A DNA stretch of 10,026 nucleotides. It comes from an uncultured Ruminococcus sp. (lineage in GTDB: Bacteria; Bacillota; Clostridia; Oscillospirales; Ruminococcaceae). The stretch covers positions 1 through 10,026 of the forward strand of contig USNJ01000061.1 in assembly GCA_900556055.1 (NCBI GenBank), given 5' to 3'. The notes beneath the pieces are model-generated. The model did no database searches. It was given only the letters and a program-made list of their open reading frames with translations, and was not told where the DNA came from. Every line of letters begins with the position of its first letter. The first letter of the stretch is position 1. Of this stretch, positions 1 through 5,922 are shown piece by piece. The position numbers were made by a program, and so were the translations under genes.

Positions 1-100
1 ATTCTTATATCCGAATAGTATTTTTAGATATTTTTATTATTTCATGTTATTATTAAATGCAAATTAAGATATTATGTCGAAATTATTTTATTTACAGAAA

Positions 101-739
101 TTACAAGAGTTCATCGAAGCTGTTTATATAAAGGTCTGATATTTTCATTATTTCGTCTTTATCTGAATATGATGCCTTGTCATAAACTCCGATGGTGAAT
201 GCACGGGCATTTTTTGCGCCTATAACACCGTTCAGCGTATCCTCAAGAACAGCACACTGCGAAACAGGCACGACTATTTTTGATGCTGCAAGAATATATA
301 TGTCGGGAAATCCCTTTCCTCTCGCAACATCATCAGTAGTGCAGAATGCATCGAACAGGCTGTAAATATTGTGATGAAGGAGTACAGGCTCGTAAAGGCT
401 TGCGGGCGAAGCGGTGGCAAGTGCGATCGGCTTTCCTTCAGACTTCAGCTTTCTGAGATATTCTTCCGCACCGGGTTTCAGCATGACTGATGTTCTGTAT
501 TCGATGACCGCAAGACGGTTGAATTCCGACATAAGCGACGGCACATCGGTTTTTATGCCGAGCTTTGCGAATTCTGCGGCACATTCCTCGTAAGTAAGCG
601 AGGCGAAGCGTGTTATCTCCCTGTCGGACACGGAAATGCCGTGATTTTTCAGATATATCCTGTCGATCTTTTCCCAAACAGGATTTGAATCGGCAACAGT
701 TCCGTCAAGGTCAAATATCGCTCCTTTGAAATCAAACAT
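101..739 (-). CDS. HAD-superfamily sugar-phosphatase/phosphoglucomutase-like hydrolase
   Basis: A 212-residue cytoplasmic protein of the haloacid dehalogenase superfamily, in the beta-phosphoglucomutase/phosphatase-like subgroup with an inserted helical cap. Visible motifs: motif I FDLDGT with nucleophile Asp10 and acid/base Asp12; motif II ATAS with Thr109; motif III Lys142 in GKGFPD; motif IV Glu166-Asp167 in LEDTLNGV. The cap spans roughly residues 17-85. Family members hydrolyse or transfer phosphate on small phosphorylated metabolites using Mg2+ and an aspartyl-phosphate intermediate; the substrate cannot be read from the sequence. The gene begins 4 bases after the stop of the NYN gene (744-1478), so the two are probably co-transcribed. 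No strong Shine-Dalgarno is visible; only a weak AGAAAG lies upstream, within the end of the NYN gene, suggesting coupled translation. Length is normal. The family call is sure; the substrate is unknown. Confidence 0.9.
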   Translation of the reverse strand: MFDFKGAIFDLDGTVADSNPVWEKIDRIYLKNHGISVSDREITRFASLTYEECAAEFAKLGIKTDVPSLMSEFNRLAVIEYRTSVMLKPGAEEYLRKLKSEGKPIALATASPASLYEPVLLHHNIYSLFDAFCTTDDVARGKGFPDIYILAASKIVVPVSQCAVLEDTLNGVIGAKNARAFTIGVYDKASYSDKDEIMKISDLYINSFDELL

Positions 740-743
740 GAAA

Positions 744-1478
744 TCACTGCTTTCTTCGGATATAGATATATTTTACGCTGCCGTTTGCGCTGGGAACTGA
801 GTCGATCTCGAAGGAATTGAGCGATTTGACATAAGGTGTGAGCTTGCTGAAACCGTAGTTTCTAACATCAAAGCTTGGGCATCGCTTAACGAGGATATTT
901 CCTATCTCGCTGAGGAGTGCCCAGCCGTCCTCATCAGAGATCTCGTCAAGTATCCCCGTGATGGCATTGCGCACATCATCAGTTGACATTGTTCCCGAAA
1001 CCTCGCTGCCATGAGCCTTGGAGTCGGGGAGGGCATCTCCCGAAATGCTTTCGAGATATTTGAATTTATTGCACGCATTGACAAAGGGCGGCGGCGTTTT
1101 CCTTTCGCCCATGCCTATGACCGTCATGCCGGATTCTTTCAGGCGTGAAGCGAGCTTTGTGAAATCACTGTCACTTGAAACAAGGCAGAAGCCTTCAACG
1201 CTGTGCGAATAGAGAATGTCCATTGCGTCGATTATCATAGCCGAATCGGTAGCGTTTTTGCCTGTTGTGTAACTGTACTGCTGTATAGGTGTGATCGAAT
1301 AGTTCAGCAGAACGTTTTTCCATGAGCCGAGAGCGGGCTTTGTCCAGTCGCCGTAAATTCTCCTGTAGGTGACGATGCCTTCATTGGCAAGCTCATCGAA
1401 GATATGTCTGATATATCTGTCGGAAACATTGTCTGCATCAATAAGAACGGCAAATCTTTTATCATTGTTCATCTGCAT
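744..1478 (-). CDS. NYN-domain putative ribonuclease with C-terminal OST-HTH (LOTUS) domain
   Basis: A 244-residue protein with two domains. Residues 7-145 form a NYN (PIN-like) nuclease domain of the LabA/DUF88 type: acidic residues at Asp14 and Asp16 (LIDADN), Asp78 and Asp84 (ATDSAMIIDAMD), and Asp103/Asp105 (SSDSDF), as expected for a metal-dependent RNase site. Residues 168-243 match an OST-HTH/LOTUS winged helix, including the GW..LSEIG and FD.RNYGFSKL signatures; such domains bind RNA in other proteins. An RNA-processing or RNA-decay role is inferred; the target is unknown. The first ATG (1478) has GAGG at 1490-1487 with 8 bases of spacing; a second in-frame ATG at 1472 is possible. 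It has its own promoter candidate upstream and leads a two-gene unit with the HAD phosphatase. No transmembrane or signal segment is seen. Confidence 0.92.
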   Translation of the reverse strand: MQMNNDKRFAVLIDADNVSDRYIRHIFDELANEGIVTYRRIYGDWTKPALGSWKNVLLNYSITPIQQYSYTTGKNATDSAMIIDAMDILYSHSVEGFCLVSSDSDFTKLASRLKESGMTVIGMGERKTPPPFVNACNKFKYLESISGDALPDSKAHGSEVSGTMSTDDVRNAITGILDEISDEDGWALLSEIGNILVKRCPSFDVRNYGFSKLTPYVKSLNSFEIDSVPSANGSVKYIYIRRKQ

Positions 1479-1519
1479 CTTCCAATCCTCGGGTTTGACC
1501 GAATAAAATATTACTTATA

Positions 1520-1548
1520 AGTATAACGTAAAAAGTAAAAATTTTCCA
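1520..1548 (-). promoter_or_regulatory. Candidate sigma-A promoter of the NYN-HAD unit
   Basis: On the minus strand a -35 like box TGGAAA (1548-1543) is followed by a 17-base spacer and a -10 box TATACT (1525-1520). Four of six -35 bases and five of six -10 bases fit the consensus. The -10 overlaps the 12-bp perfect palindrome TACTTATAAGTA (1512-1523), which might be a binding site or may simply be AT-rich chance. Transcription would start near 1513, about 35 bases before the NYN start codon. There is no strong terminator between the preceding gene (stop at 1591) and this site, so some read-through is possible. Confidence 0.5.
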
Positions 1549-1590
1549 TTGTAAAATCACACAATTTTTTCGTCGATTTTATGTTGGAAA

Positions 1591-2217
1591 TCACGGCTTT
1601 GGTGCTATATCCCTGTAATCTCCCGCACATTTGCTGCAAGCCCAGTATCCCTCATCAGCAAGTGCGGCTATATCCGAATATGTTTCTTCACGGTTTTCAT
1701 CGGATATCTTTTTTGCGTGTTGGCAGCCGGGATCAAGATGGATACACTTGGTTTTGGTGTTGAGTATAACATAGACATCTCCTGCGGGAAAATCTCCGTT
1801 GTCTGAAGCGGCAGCTGCTGCCTCAGCGGACGTTTCCGTCTGTTTTTCGGAGACTGCGGACGATTGAGCCGTTTCCGATAATGTTTCGGGAGCTGTTTCC
1901 GAAGATACATCTGTGGATTGGGCTGTTGCTTCCGAGGATGATGCTTCAGGGATTGCTTCGGAAGATTCAGGCGGAGTTTCCTGCGACACTGCCGTGGTTT
2001 CAAGATCGGCGATATACTCCGTTACGGCAGATAAAACGGTTTCCGAAACAGTCTCTTCTGAGAATGTAATGACTTCGTAAGCGTTATTTTCGGACGGAAC
2101 AGCGGCAAGCTCCGAAGTACTGCTGTCCTTTGCTCTGTCCGTATATGCCGAGATAGCGGTTACTGCCGCAACACAGCAAAGTCCCGTTATAAGCGGCGAA
2201 ACTGATTTTTTATTCAT
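1591..2217 (-). CDS. Secreted or membrane-anchored protein with S/T/E-rich linker and C-terminal Cys/His metal-binding-like domain
   Basis: A 208-residue protein I cannot name. Residues 1-4 (MNKK) are basic, and residues 6-24 are hydrophobic, forming a signal peptide or signal anchor; an I-S-A site at 22-24 could allow cleavage. The two cysteines at 14-15 lack a proper lipobox, so it is not called a lipoprotein. Residues about 28-140 are a low-complexity Ser/Thr/Glu/Ala-rich segment, probably an extended extracellular linker. Residues 146-200 form a compact tail with Cys158, His160, Cys165, His167 and, after a helix, Cys194 and Cys197 (TKCIHLDPGC, GYWACSKC). This resembles the small Ada-like metal-binding fold found at the ends of many Firmicute secreted proteins and nucleases, where it appears as a K-x-H-x-x-G-C ... 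C-x-x-C pattern. Metal binding and extracellular location are inferred. Its start at 2217 has only a weak ribosome binding site, and it follows the long hairpin at 2238-2329. Confidence 0.8.
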   Translation of the reverse strand: MNKKSVSPLITGLCCVAAVTAISAYTDRAKDSSTSELAAVPSENNAYEVITFSEETVSETVLSAVTEYIADLETTAVSQETPPESSEAIPEASSSEATAQSTDVSSETAPETLSETAQSSAVSEKQTETSAEAAAAASDNGDFPAGDVYVILNTKTKCIHLDPGCQHAKKISDENREETYSDIAALADEGYWACSKCAGDYRDIAPKP

Positions 2218-2237
2218 AAATGTTCATCTCGTGTAAT

Positions 2238-2329
2238 AAAAGCCATTGGGATTATGGAGAAGAAATCGCCGCAAAAGCTTTGATATATGCGGTTTTGCGG
2301 CGGGAGATCTCCATAATTCAATGGGTTTT
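2238..2329 (-). terminator. 92-nt imperfect palindrome, probable Rho-independent terminator after ispF
   Basis: Nested inverted repeats form one long hairpin: AAAA (2238-2241) with TTTT (2326-2329); CCATTG (2243-2248) with CAATGG (2319-2324); ATTATGGAGA (2251-2260) with TCTCCATAAT (2308-2317); CGCCGCAAAA (2267-2276) with TTTTGCGGCG (2293-2302). That is 30 Watson-Crick pairs, a small bulge, one internal loop (2261-2266 against 2303-2307) and a 16-base apical loop. On the minus strand an A-tract precedes and a CTTTTATT tract follows the stem, as in an intrinsic terminator. It starts 4 bases after the ispF stop (2334), so it would end the pheA-ispD-ispF transcript. It is longer and more layered than a usual terminator; a small mobile palindrome is the alternative. 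No clear target-site duplication is visible. Confidence 0.65.
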
Positions 2330-2333
2330 CGTA

Positions 2334-2816
2334 TTATAATGTTTTCATTATGCAGACTGCGTGTGCCGCAATACCGCTTCCGTCACCTGTAAAACCAAGC
2401 TTTTCTTCTGTTGTGGCTTTTACGCTGATGCGTGAAATATCAGTGTTAAGTGCATCTGCGATGTTTCGGCGCATATCATTTATATAGGGTGCAAGCTTCG
2501 GCTTCTGACAGATTACCGTACAGTCGGCATTGCCGAGAATAAATCCGTTTTCCCGAGCGGTATCGCCGACCTGAGCAAGCAGCTTCAGGCTGTCCGCACC
2601 CTCATATTTCGGATCATTATCGGGGAAAAGCTTTCCGATATCTCCGAGAGCAAGTGCGCCGAGAATAGCATCTGCCAGAGCATGAAGAAGAACGTCCGCA
2701 TCGGAATGTCCGAGCAGACCAAGCTCATACGGTATATGCACTCCGCCTATGATAAGCTTTCGGTTTTCCGTAAGTCGGTGAACGTCATATCCGTGACCTA
2801 TCCTTATGTCAGGCAT
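2334..2816 (-). CDS. ispF: 2-C-methyl-D-erythritol 2,4-cyclodiphosphate synthase
   Basis: IspF converts 4-diphosphocytidyl-2-C-methylerythritol 2-phosphate to 2-C-methylerythritol 2,4-cyclodiphosphate with release of CMP, in the MEP pathway to isoprenoid precursors; the family works as a cytoplasmic trimer with Zn and Mg. The chosen start gives 160 residues, the usual family length, beginning [15 protein letters not shown]. Zinc ligands are visible as Asp11, His13 and His45, with the [14 protein letters not shown] signature around 34-47 and the GDIGKLFPD loop at 58-66. The C-terminus carries the [12 protein letters not shown] and [12 protein letters not shown] motifs. A longer frame opens at 2837, but the ATG at 2816 is preferred: GGAGG lies 9 bases upstream and family alignment begins there. 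The start overlaps the end of ispD by 8 bases, so translation is probably coupled. Confidence 0.97.
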   Translation of the reverse strand: MPDIRIGHGYDVHRLTENRKLIIGGVHIPYELGLLGHSDADVLLHALADAILGALALGDIGKLFPDNDPKYEGADSLKLLAQVGDTARENGFILGNADCTVICQKPKLAPYINDMRRNIADALNTDISRISVKATTEEKLGFTGDGSGIAAHAVCIMKTL

Positions 2817-3501
2817 CTGTTTTTTCCTCCATTGCAAGTATAGCCTCGGCTATGGCGAGATCTTCGGGAGTGGTTATTTTGATGTTTTTGTAGTCCGATT
2901 TTGTCATGTTTATTTTTACTCCGACGGCTTCCGCAAGCTGGCAGTCGTCCGTGAAATCAAGTTCATGTTCCTTTGCAAAATTAACGCCCTCGAAATACGG
3001 CTTTTTCTTGAAGATCTGCGGTGTCTGCGTGATATAAAGCTTTGATCTGTCGGGTGTGTCAACAATAAGTCCGCCGCTTACGGTCTTGAGCGTATCCTTG
3101 ACGGGAACGCCCAGAACTGCGCCGCCGAAGATAGATGCATCTTTCATGCAGCGTTCAATATTTGCGGGATCGGCGAGCGGACGTGCGCCGTCATGGACTG
3201 CGATAAGATCTGTTTCACGGGAAATATGCGCAAGTGCATTTATGACGGATTCCTGACGTGTTTTTCCGCCTTCCGCACAGCACTTGAATTTCGTAATTCC
3301 GTATTTCTCGGCATAACCCGAAATGAGATCAAAATCCTCACGCTTTGCAGAAACGATTATCTCCGCAACGCTTTCGCATTTTTCGAGAAGTATCATGGAA
3401 CGGGCGAGAACAGGTATGCCGCAGAGGAGTGCGGTCTGCTTGTTGATGCCGTTCATTCTTGATGCAGAGCCTGCGGCTGCGATTATAGCTGATGCTGTCA
3501 T
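2809..3501 (-). CDS. ispD: 2-C-methyl-D-erythritol 4-phosphate cytidylyltransferase
   Basis: IspD joins CTP and 2-C-methylerythritol 4-phosphate to give 4-diphosphocytidyl-2-C-methylerythritol, the third step of the MEP pathway. The 230-residue length is typical. Nucleotidyltransferase motifs are in order: AAAGSASRM (8-16) with Arg15, Lys21 of the nucleotide-binding loop, GGKTRQESV (78-86), VHDGARP (102-108) with metal-binding Asp104, PVKDTLK (133-139), QTPQIF (159-164), TDDCQL (184-189) and [10 protein letters not shown] (206-215). The start is secured by a perfect AGGAGG (3513-3508) with 6 bases of spacing. Its first base is the last base of the pheA stop codon, so pheA and ispD belong to one transcript. 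The end overlaps ispF by 8 bases. ispE, the step between IspD and IspF, is not in the window. Confidence 0.97.
   Translation of the reverse strand: MTASAIIAAAGSASRMNGINKQTALLCGIPVLARSMILLEKCESVAEIIVSAKREDFDLISGYAEKYGITKFKCCAEGGKTRQESVINALAHISRETDLIAVHDGARPLADPANIERCMKDASIFGGAVLGVPVKDTLKTVSGGLIVDTPDRSKLYITQTPQIFKKKPYFEGVNFAKEHELDFTDDCQLAEAVGVKINMTKSDYKNIKITTPEDLAIAEAILAMEEKTDA
2826..2830 (-). promoter_or_regulatory. Ribosome binding site that fixes the ispF start
   Basis: GGAGG at 2830-2826 on the minus strand sits 9 bases before the ATG at 2816 and lies inside the last codons of ispD. It supports 2816 over the upstream in-frame ATG at 2837, which overlaps this site and has no such signal correctly placed. 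Confidence 0.75.
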
Positions 3502-3512
3502 AAGCCGCCTCC

Positions 3513-4628
3513 TTATATTATCTCATGGAAGTTTCCCATATAGCGGAAATACGAAAGCTCCTGCGATAGCTCGGAAATAGCTGCTGCCGCATTTATATCT
3601 GTGCATTTTCCGTCGAAATCCATGAAAAACACAGCCTGAAAATCCTTGCCTGCCTCAACACGGCTCTCAATACGCTGGAGATTGAGTCCGTTGACGTAGA
3701 ATTTTGTGAGCAGTCTGTACAGTGAACCCTTGACGTGCGGTATTTTCAGAGATACGGAAATCGTGTCCGCATCATCGGAAACAAAATGCTTTCTGGAAAT
3801 GCAGATAAAGCGTGTTGTGTTGCGTCCTGCATTTGCAATGTCGGTACGGAGTATCGTCAGTCCGTTCATGCGTGCGCAGTCCTCGGAGCATATGCAGGCG
3901 ATGTTTCCGCCGCTGTTCTTAACAAGCTCTGCGGAAAGTGCGGTATTTGCATATTCGTGTGTTTTCAGCTTGTTTTCACAGAGAAATTCGGAGCACTGAT
4001 GAAGTGCCTGCTCATGCGAATATACCTCGGATATTTCTGAAAGCGCCATGTCATGCGCAGCAGCAAGACAATGCGTGATATTTACGCGGATAGCTGAGGT
4101 TATGTAAAAATTATACTTGCTGAGTAGCTCGTATGTTTCATCGACTGTGCCTGCTGTGGAGTTCTGGATAGGCAGTATTCCGAAATCTGTTTCGCCGCTT
4201 TCAACAGCATTGCATACCTCGGAAAATTCACGGTAAAACCTTATTTCCTGTGTGGGAAAAAGTCTGCGGCACGCTTTTTCGGAGTATGATCCGCTTGTTC
4301 CCGGAACGGCGATGAGCCTTGCAGTTTCAGGGGTGAACTTTTCCGGTTCGGGATGTGCTGCGGATTTGCACAGCTCCTTTTCCTGAAGACACTTGCTGAT
4401 GTCCATGATAGTCGCAAAAAGTGCCTCAGAACCGTTTTCTATGCCTTCTGGAGACATATCTCTGATTCGCTCTATTACCTGGGCTTCACGCCCGCCCTGC
4501 ATAACGGGCAGATTATTTTCCTTCTTATAATCGGCGACCTGCCTGCAAATGTTCATTCTTCTGAGAAACAGGCGCAGTATGTCGCCGTCGATATTATCAA
4601 TTTCATTTCTGAGATCGGTCAAATCCAT
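3513..4628 (-). CDS. pheA: Bifunctional chorismate mutase / prephenate dehydratase (P-protein)
   Basis: The enzyme turns chorismate to prephenate and then to phenylpyruvate, committing carbon to phenylalanine. The 371 residues hold three domains. Residues 1-85 are an AroQ-type chorismate mutase with Arg7, Arg24, Lys35, Arg47 and Glu48 in expected positions; the usual Asp near position 44 is Gln. Residues about 102-280 are prephenate dehydratase: PGTSGSYSEKA (109-119), LPIQNSTAGTV (152-162), YSHEQALHQC (203-212) and the catalytic NTTRF (270-274). Residues 290-371 are an ACT regulatory domain with GSLYRLL (301-307) and ESR (321-323); the usual ESRP reads ESRV. Feedback control by phenylalanine is known for the family and inferred here. 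It is first in the minus-strand transcript. The promoter lies so close that the leader is only about 30 bases, which leaves no room for a T-box or leader-peptide attenuator. The ribosome binding site (AAAGG) is weak and far upstream. Confidence 0.96.
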   Translation of the reverse strand: MDLTDLRNEIDNIDGDILRLFLRRMNICRQVADYKKENNLPVMQGGREAQVIERIRDMSPEGIENGSEALFATIMDISKCLQEKELCKSAAHPEPEKFTPETARLIAVPGTSGSYSEKACRRLFPTQEIRFYREFSEVCNAVESGETDFGILPIQNSTAGTVDETYELLSKYNFYITSAIRVNITHCLAAAHDMALSEISEVYSHEQALHQCSEFLCENKLKTHEYANTALSAELVKNSGGNIACICSEDCARMNGLTILRTDIANAGRNTTRFICISRKHFVSDDADTISVSLKIPHVKGSLYRLLTKFYVNGLNLQRIESRVEAGKDFQAVFFMDFDGKCTDINAAAAISELSQELSYFRYMGNFHEII

Positions 4629-4655
4629 TATAAAAATCCATGCCTTTCGCTTAAA

Positions 4656-4670
4656 CTATAATCATTATAG
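4656..4670. repeat. 15-bp palindrome over the pheA -10 box
   Basis: CTATAAT, a central C, then ATTATAG: a perfect inverted repeat of 7-bp arms. It places a TATAAT on each strand (4657-4662 plus, 4669-4664 minus) and covers the pheA -10 and probable start site. It could be an operator for a dimeric regulator, or could be chance in AT-rich DNA. The plus-strand copy has no convincing -35 box. Confidence 0.45.
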
Positions 4671-4692
4671 CGAATTTCTTTTCGGATTACAA
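4664..4692 (-). promoter_or_regulatory. Sigma-A promoter of pheA-ispD-ispF
   Basis: On the minus strand TTGTAA (4692-4687), a 17-base spacer and a perfect TATAAT (4669-4664). Transcription would start near 4657, giving a leader of about 30 bases before the pheA ATG at 4628. The -10 lies within the 15-bp palindrome at 4656-4670. Confidence 0.75.
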
Positions 4693-4730
4693 GGACTTTT
4701 TATAAATTTCACTAACTTTAAATAAAAATC

Positions 4731-4759
4731 TTGCTTAATTTGTTGGTTTGTGATATAAT
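4731..4759 (+). promoter_or_regulatory. Sigma-A promoter of the ruvC-led operon
   Basis: TTGCTT (4731-4736), a 17-base spacer and a perfect TATAAT (4754-4759). Transcription would start near 4766, about 31 bases before the ruvC ATG. This is the only good promoter seen for the plus-strand genes, whose spacing supports one transcript. No SOS-box match of the Firmicute GAAC-N4-GTTC type was seen next to it. Confidence 0.78.
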
Positions 4760-4796
4760 AAATTATCTGAGGAAATGTTTGTATGTGAGGTAGAAA

Positions 4797-5297
4797 ATGA
4801 GGATTCTCGGAATAGATCCGGGCTATGCGATAGTTGGCTTCGGAGTGCTTGATTATGACGGTTACAAGTTCCGTCCTGCTGCTTTCGGTGCTGTTACGAC
4901 TGAGGCGGGAGTTAAGTTTGAGCTTCGTCTTAATGACATTTACACGGATATATGCTCCGTTCTCGATAAATATCAGCCTGAGTGCATGGCGATTGAAAAG
5001 CTCTTTTTCAATACGAACCAGAAAACGGGTATAGACGTTGCGCAGGCAAGAGGAGTTACAGTGCTTGCGGCATCACAGAGAGGGATTCCCGTGTTTGAAT
5101 ATACGCCGCTTCAGGTAAAGCAGTCGGTCGTTGGCTACGGGCGTGCGGAAAAGCCGCAGGTCATGGAGATGACAAGGCAGATACTTGGTCTTGCCACAGT
5201 CCCTAAGCCCGATGATACTGCCGATGCGCTGGCGATCGCAATATGCCACGGACATTCGGCGGCGAGCGTAAAATATAGGATCTCCGAAAAGATCTGA
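4797..5297 (+). CDS. ruvC: Holliday-junction endodeoxyribonuclease RuvC
   Basis: RuvC is the Mg2+-dependent dimeric nuclease that cuts four-way DNA junctions symmetrically during recombination and repair, working with RuvAB. The 166-residue length matches the family. The four catalytic acidic residues are visible: Asp7 (LGIDPG), Glu67 (AIEKLFF), and Asp140 and Asp143 (PDDTADALAIAICH). The FFNTNQKTGIDVAQARGV segment (70-87) and YTPLQVKQSVVGYGRAEK segment (102-119) are typical of the family. The ATG at 4797 has GTGAGG upstream with 6 bases of spacing. It is the first gene of the plus-strand operon, 13 bases before ruvA. Confidence 0.97.
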   Translation: MRILGIDPGYAIVGFGVLDYDGYKFRPAAFGAVTTEAGVKFELRLNDIYTDICSVLDKYQPECMAIEKLFFNTNQKTGIDVAQARGVTVLAASQRGIPVFEYTPLQVKQSVVGYGRAEKPQVMEMTRQILGLATVPKPDDTADALAIAICHGHSAASVKYRISEKI

Positions 5298-5310
5298 TGG
5301 AGGGATTTCG

Positions 5311-5913
5311 ATGATATACAGCGTTAAGGGCGAGGTAGTTCATACAGAGGCAAATCTCGCAGTTATAGAGTGCGGCGGATATGCCTGCCGTACCACATTT
5401 ACAACGCTTTCAAAGCTGAAGGGAATAGGCTCTCAGGCAAAGCTTTATACATACCTGAATGTTTCACAGGACGATGTGAGTCTTTTCGGCTTTTACGATC
5501 AGCAGGAGCTGAAATGCTTCAGGATGCTGCTTACTGTATCGGGTGTCGGACCGAAGGCGGCGCTGTCCGTTTTATCGGATATCCCACCGGAGAAATTTGC
5601 CCTGACAGTCGCAACGGGCGATTACAAGGCGATAACAAAGGCAAAGGGCATAGGTGCAAAAACGGCGCAGAGGATCGTACTCGAACTGAAAGACAAGATC
5701 GCGAAGGAACAGCTTTCCGATACATCTTCGATGGATTTTGCGGCTGTTTCGGAGGCAGTTTCGGGCGGTGCGACTGGTGAAGCCATCGCAGCACTTGTTG
5801 TTCTCGGATATTCTCAGGCTGAGGCGGCAACAGTAATCTCCGGACTTGACAGCTCGCTTTCTACCGAAGAACTCATCAAACAGGCACTCAAAAAGATCGG
5901 CATGAAAATGTAA
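5311..5913 (+). CDS. ruvA: Holliday-junction branch-migration protein RuvA
   Basis: RuvA binds four-way junctions as a tetramer and loads the RuvB motor. The 200 residues show the three known domains: an OB-fold (1-62), two helix-hairpin-helix motifs around 73-90 (LLTVSGVGPKAALSVL) and 108-125 (ITKAKGIGAKTAQRIV), a variable linker (130-153), and a C-terminal three-helix domain (155-198, GEAIAALVVLGYSQAEA) that contacts RuvB. GGAGGG at 5299-5304 with 6 bases of spacing supports the start. The stop codon TAA shares its last base with the ribosome binding site of the next gene, so translation of the two is probably linked. Confidence 0.97.
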   Translation: MIYSVKGEVVHTEANLAVIECGGYACRTTFTTLSKLKGIGSQAKLYTYLNVSQDDVSLFGFYDQQELKCFRMLLTVSGVGPKAALSVLSDIPPEKFALTVATGDYKAITKAKGIGAKTAQRIVLELKDKIAKEQLSDTSSMDFAAVSEAVSGGATGEAIAALVVLGYSQAEAATVISGLDSSLSTEELIKQALKKIGMKM

Positions 5914-5918
5914 GGAGG
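5913..5918 (+). promoter_or_regulatory. Ribosome binding site after ruvA that bears on the next start
   Basis: AGGAGG is 4 bases before the ATG at 5923 and 7 bases before the adjacent in-frame ATG at 5926. The latter spacing is nearer the optimum, so the mature start may be one codon later than the longest frame. Confidence 0.6.
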
Positions 5919-5922
5919 CGGC

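Noticed and set aside
1..100. Terminator or gene in the AT-rich left edge
   Set aside because: No convincing stem with a T-tract and no open frame with a ribosome binding site is visible after the HAD stop at 101.
1800..2150. Possible tandem DNA repeat in the Ser/Glu-rich coding segment
   Set aside because: The amino-acid composition is repetitive but no DNA unit recurs at a fixed period; it is low-complexity coding sequence.
2173..2180. Lipobox in the exported protein (Cys14-Cys15)
   Set aside because: The residues before Cys14 are T-G-L, which do not fit the [LVI]-[ASTVI]-[GAS]-C rule. A signal peptide or anchor explains the segment.
2806..3580. Plus-strand frames opposite ispD
   Set aside because: They are antisense shadows of a clear IspD gene and have no motif or ribosome binding site.
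4603..4641. Short minus-strand frame of 12 codons starting just upstream of pheA (ATG at 4641)
   Set aside because: It could be a leader peptide, but AAAGG is only about one base from its ATG, it contains just two Phe codons and no terminator-like hairpin follows. It overlaps the pheA start by chance.
4629..4796. T-box, riboswitch or attenuator upstream of pheA or ruvC
   Set aside because: Both promoters lie only about 30 bases from the start codons, leaving no room for a structured leader, and no conserved T-box core was seen.
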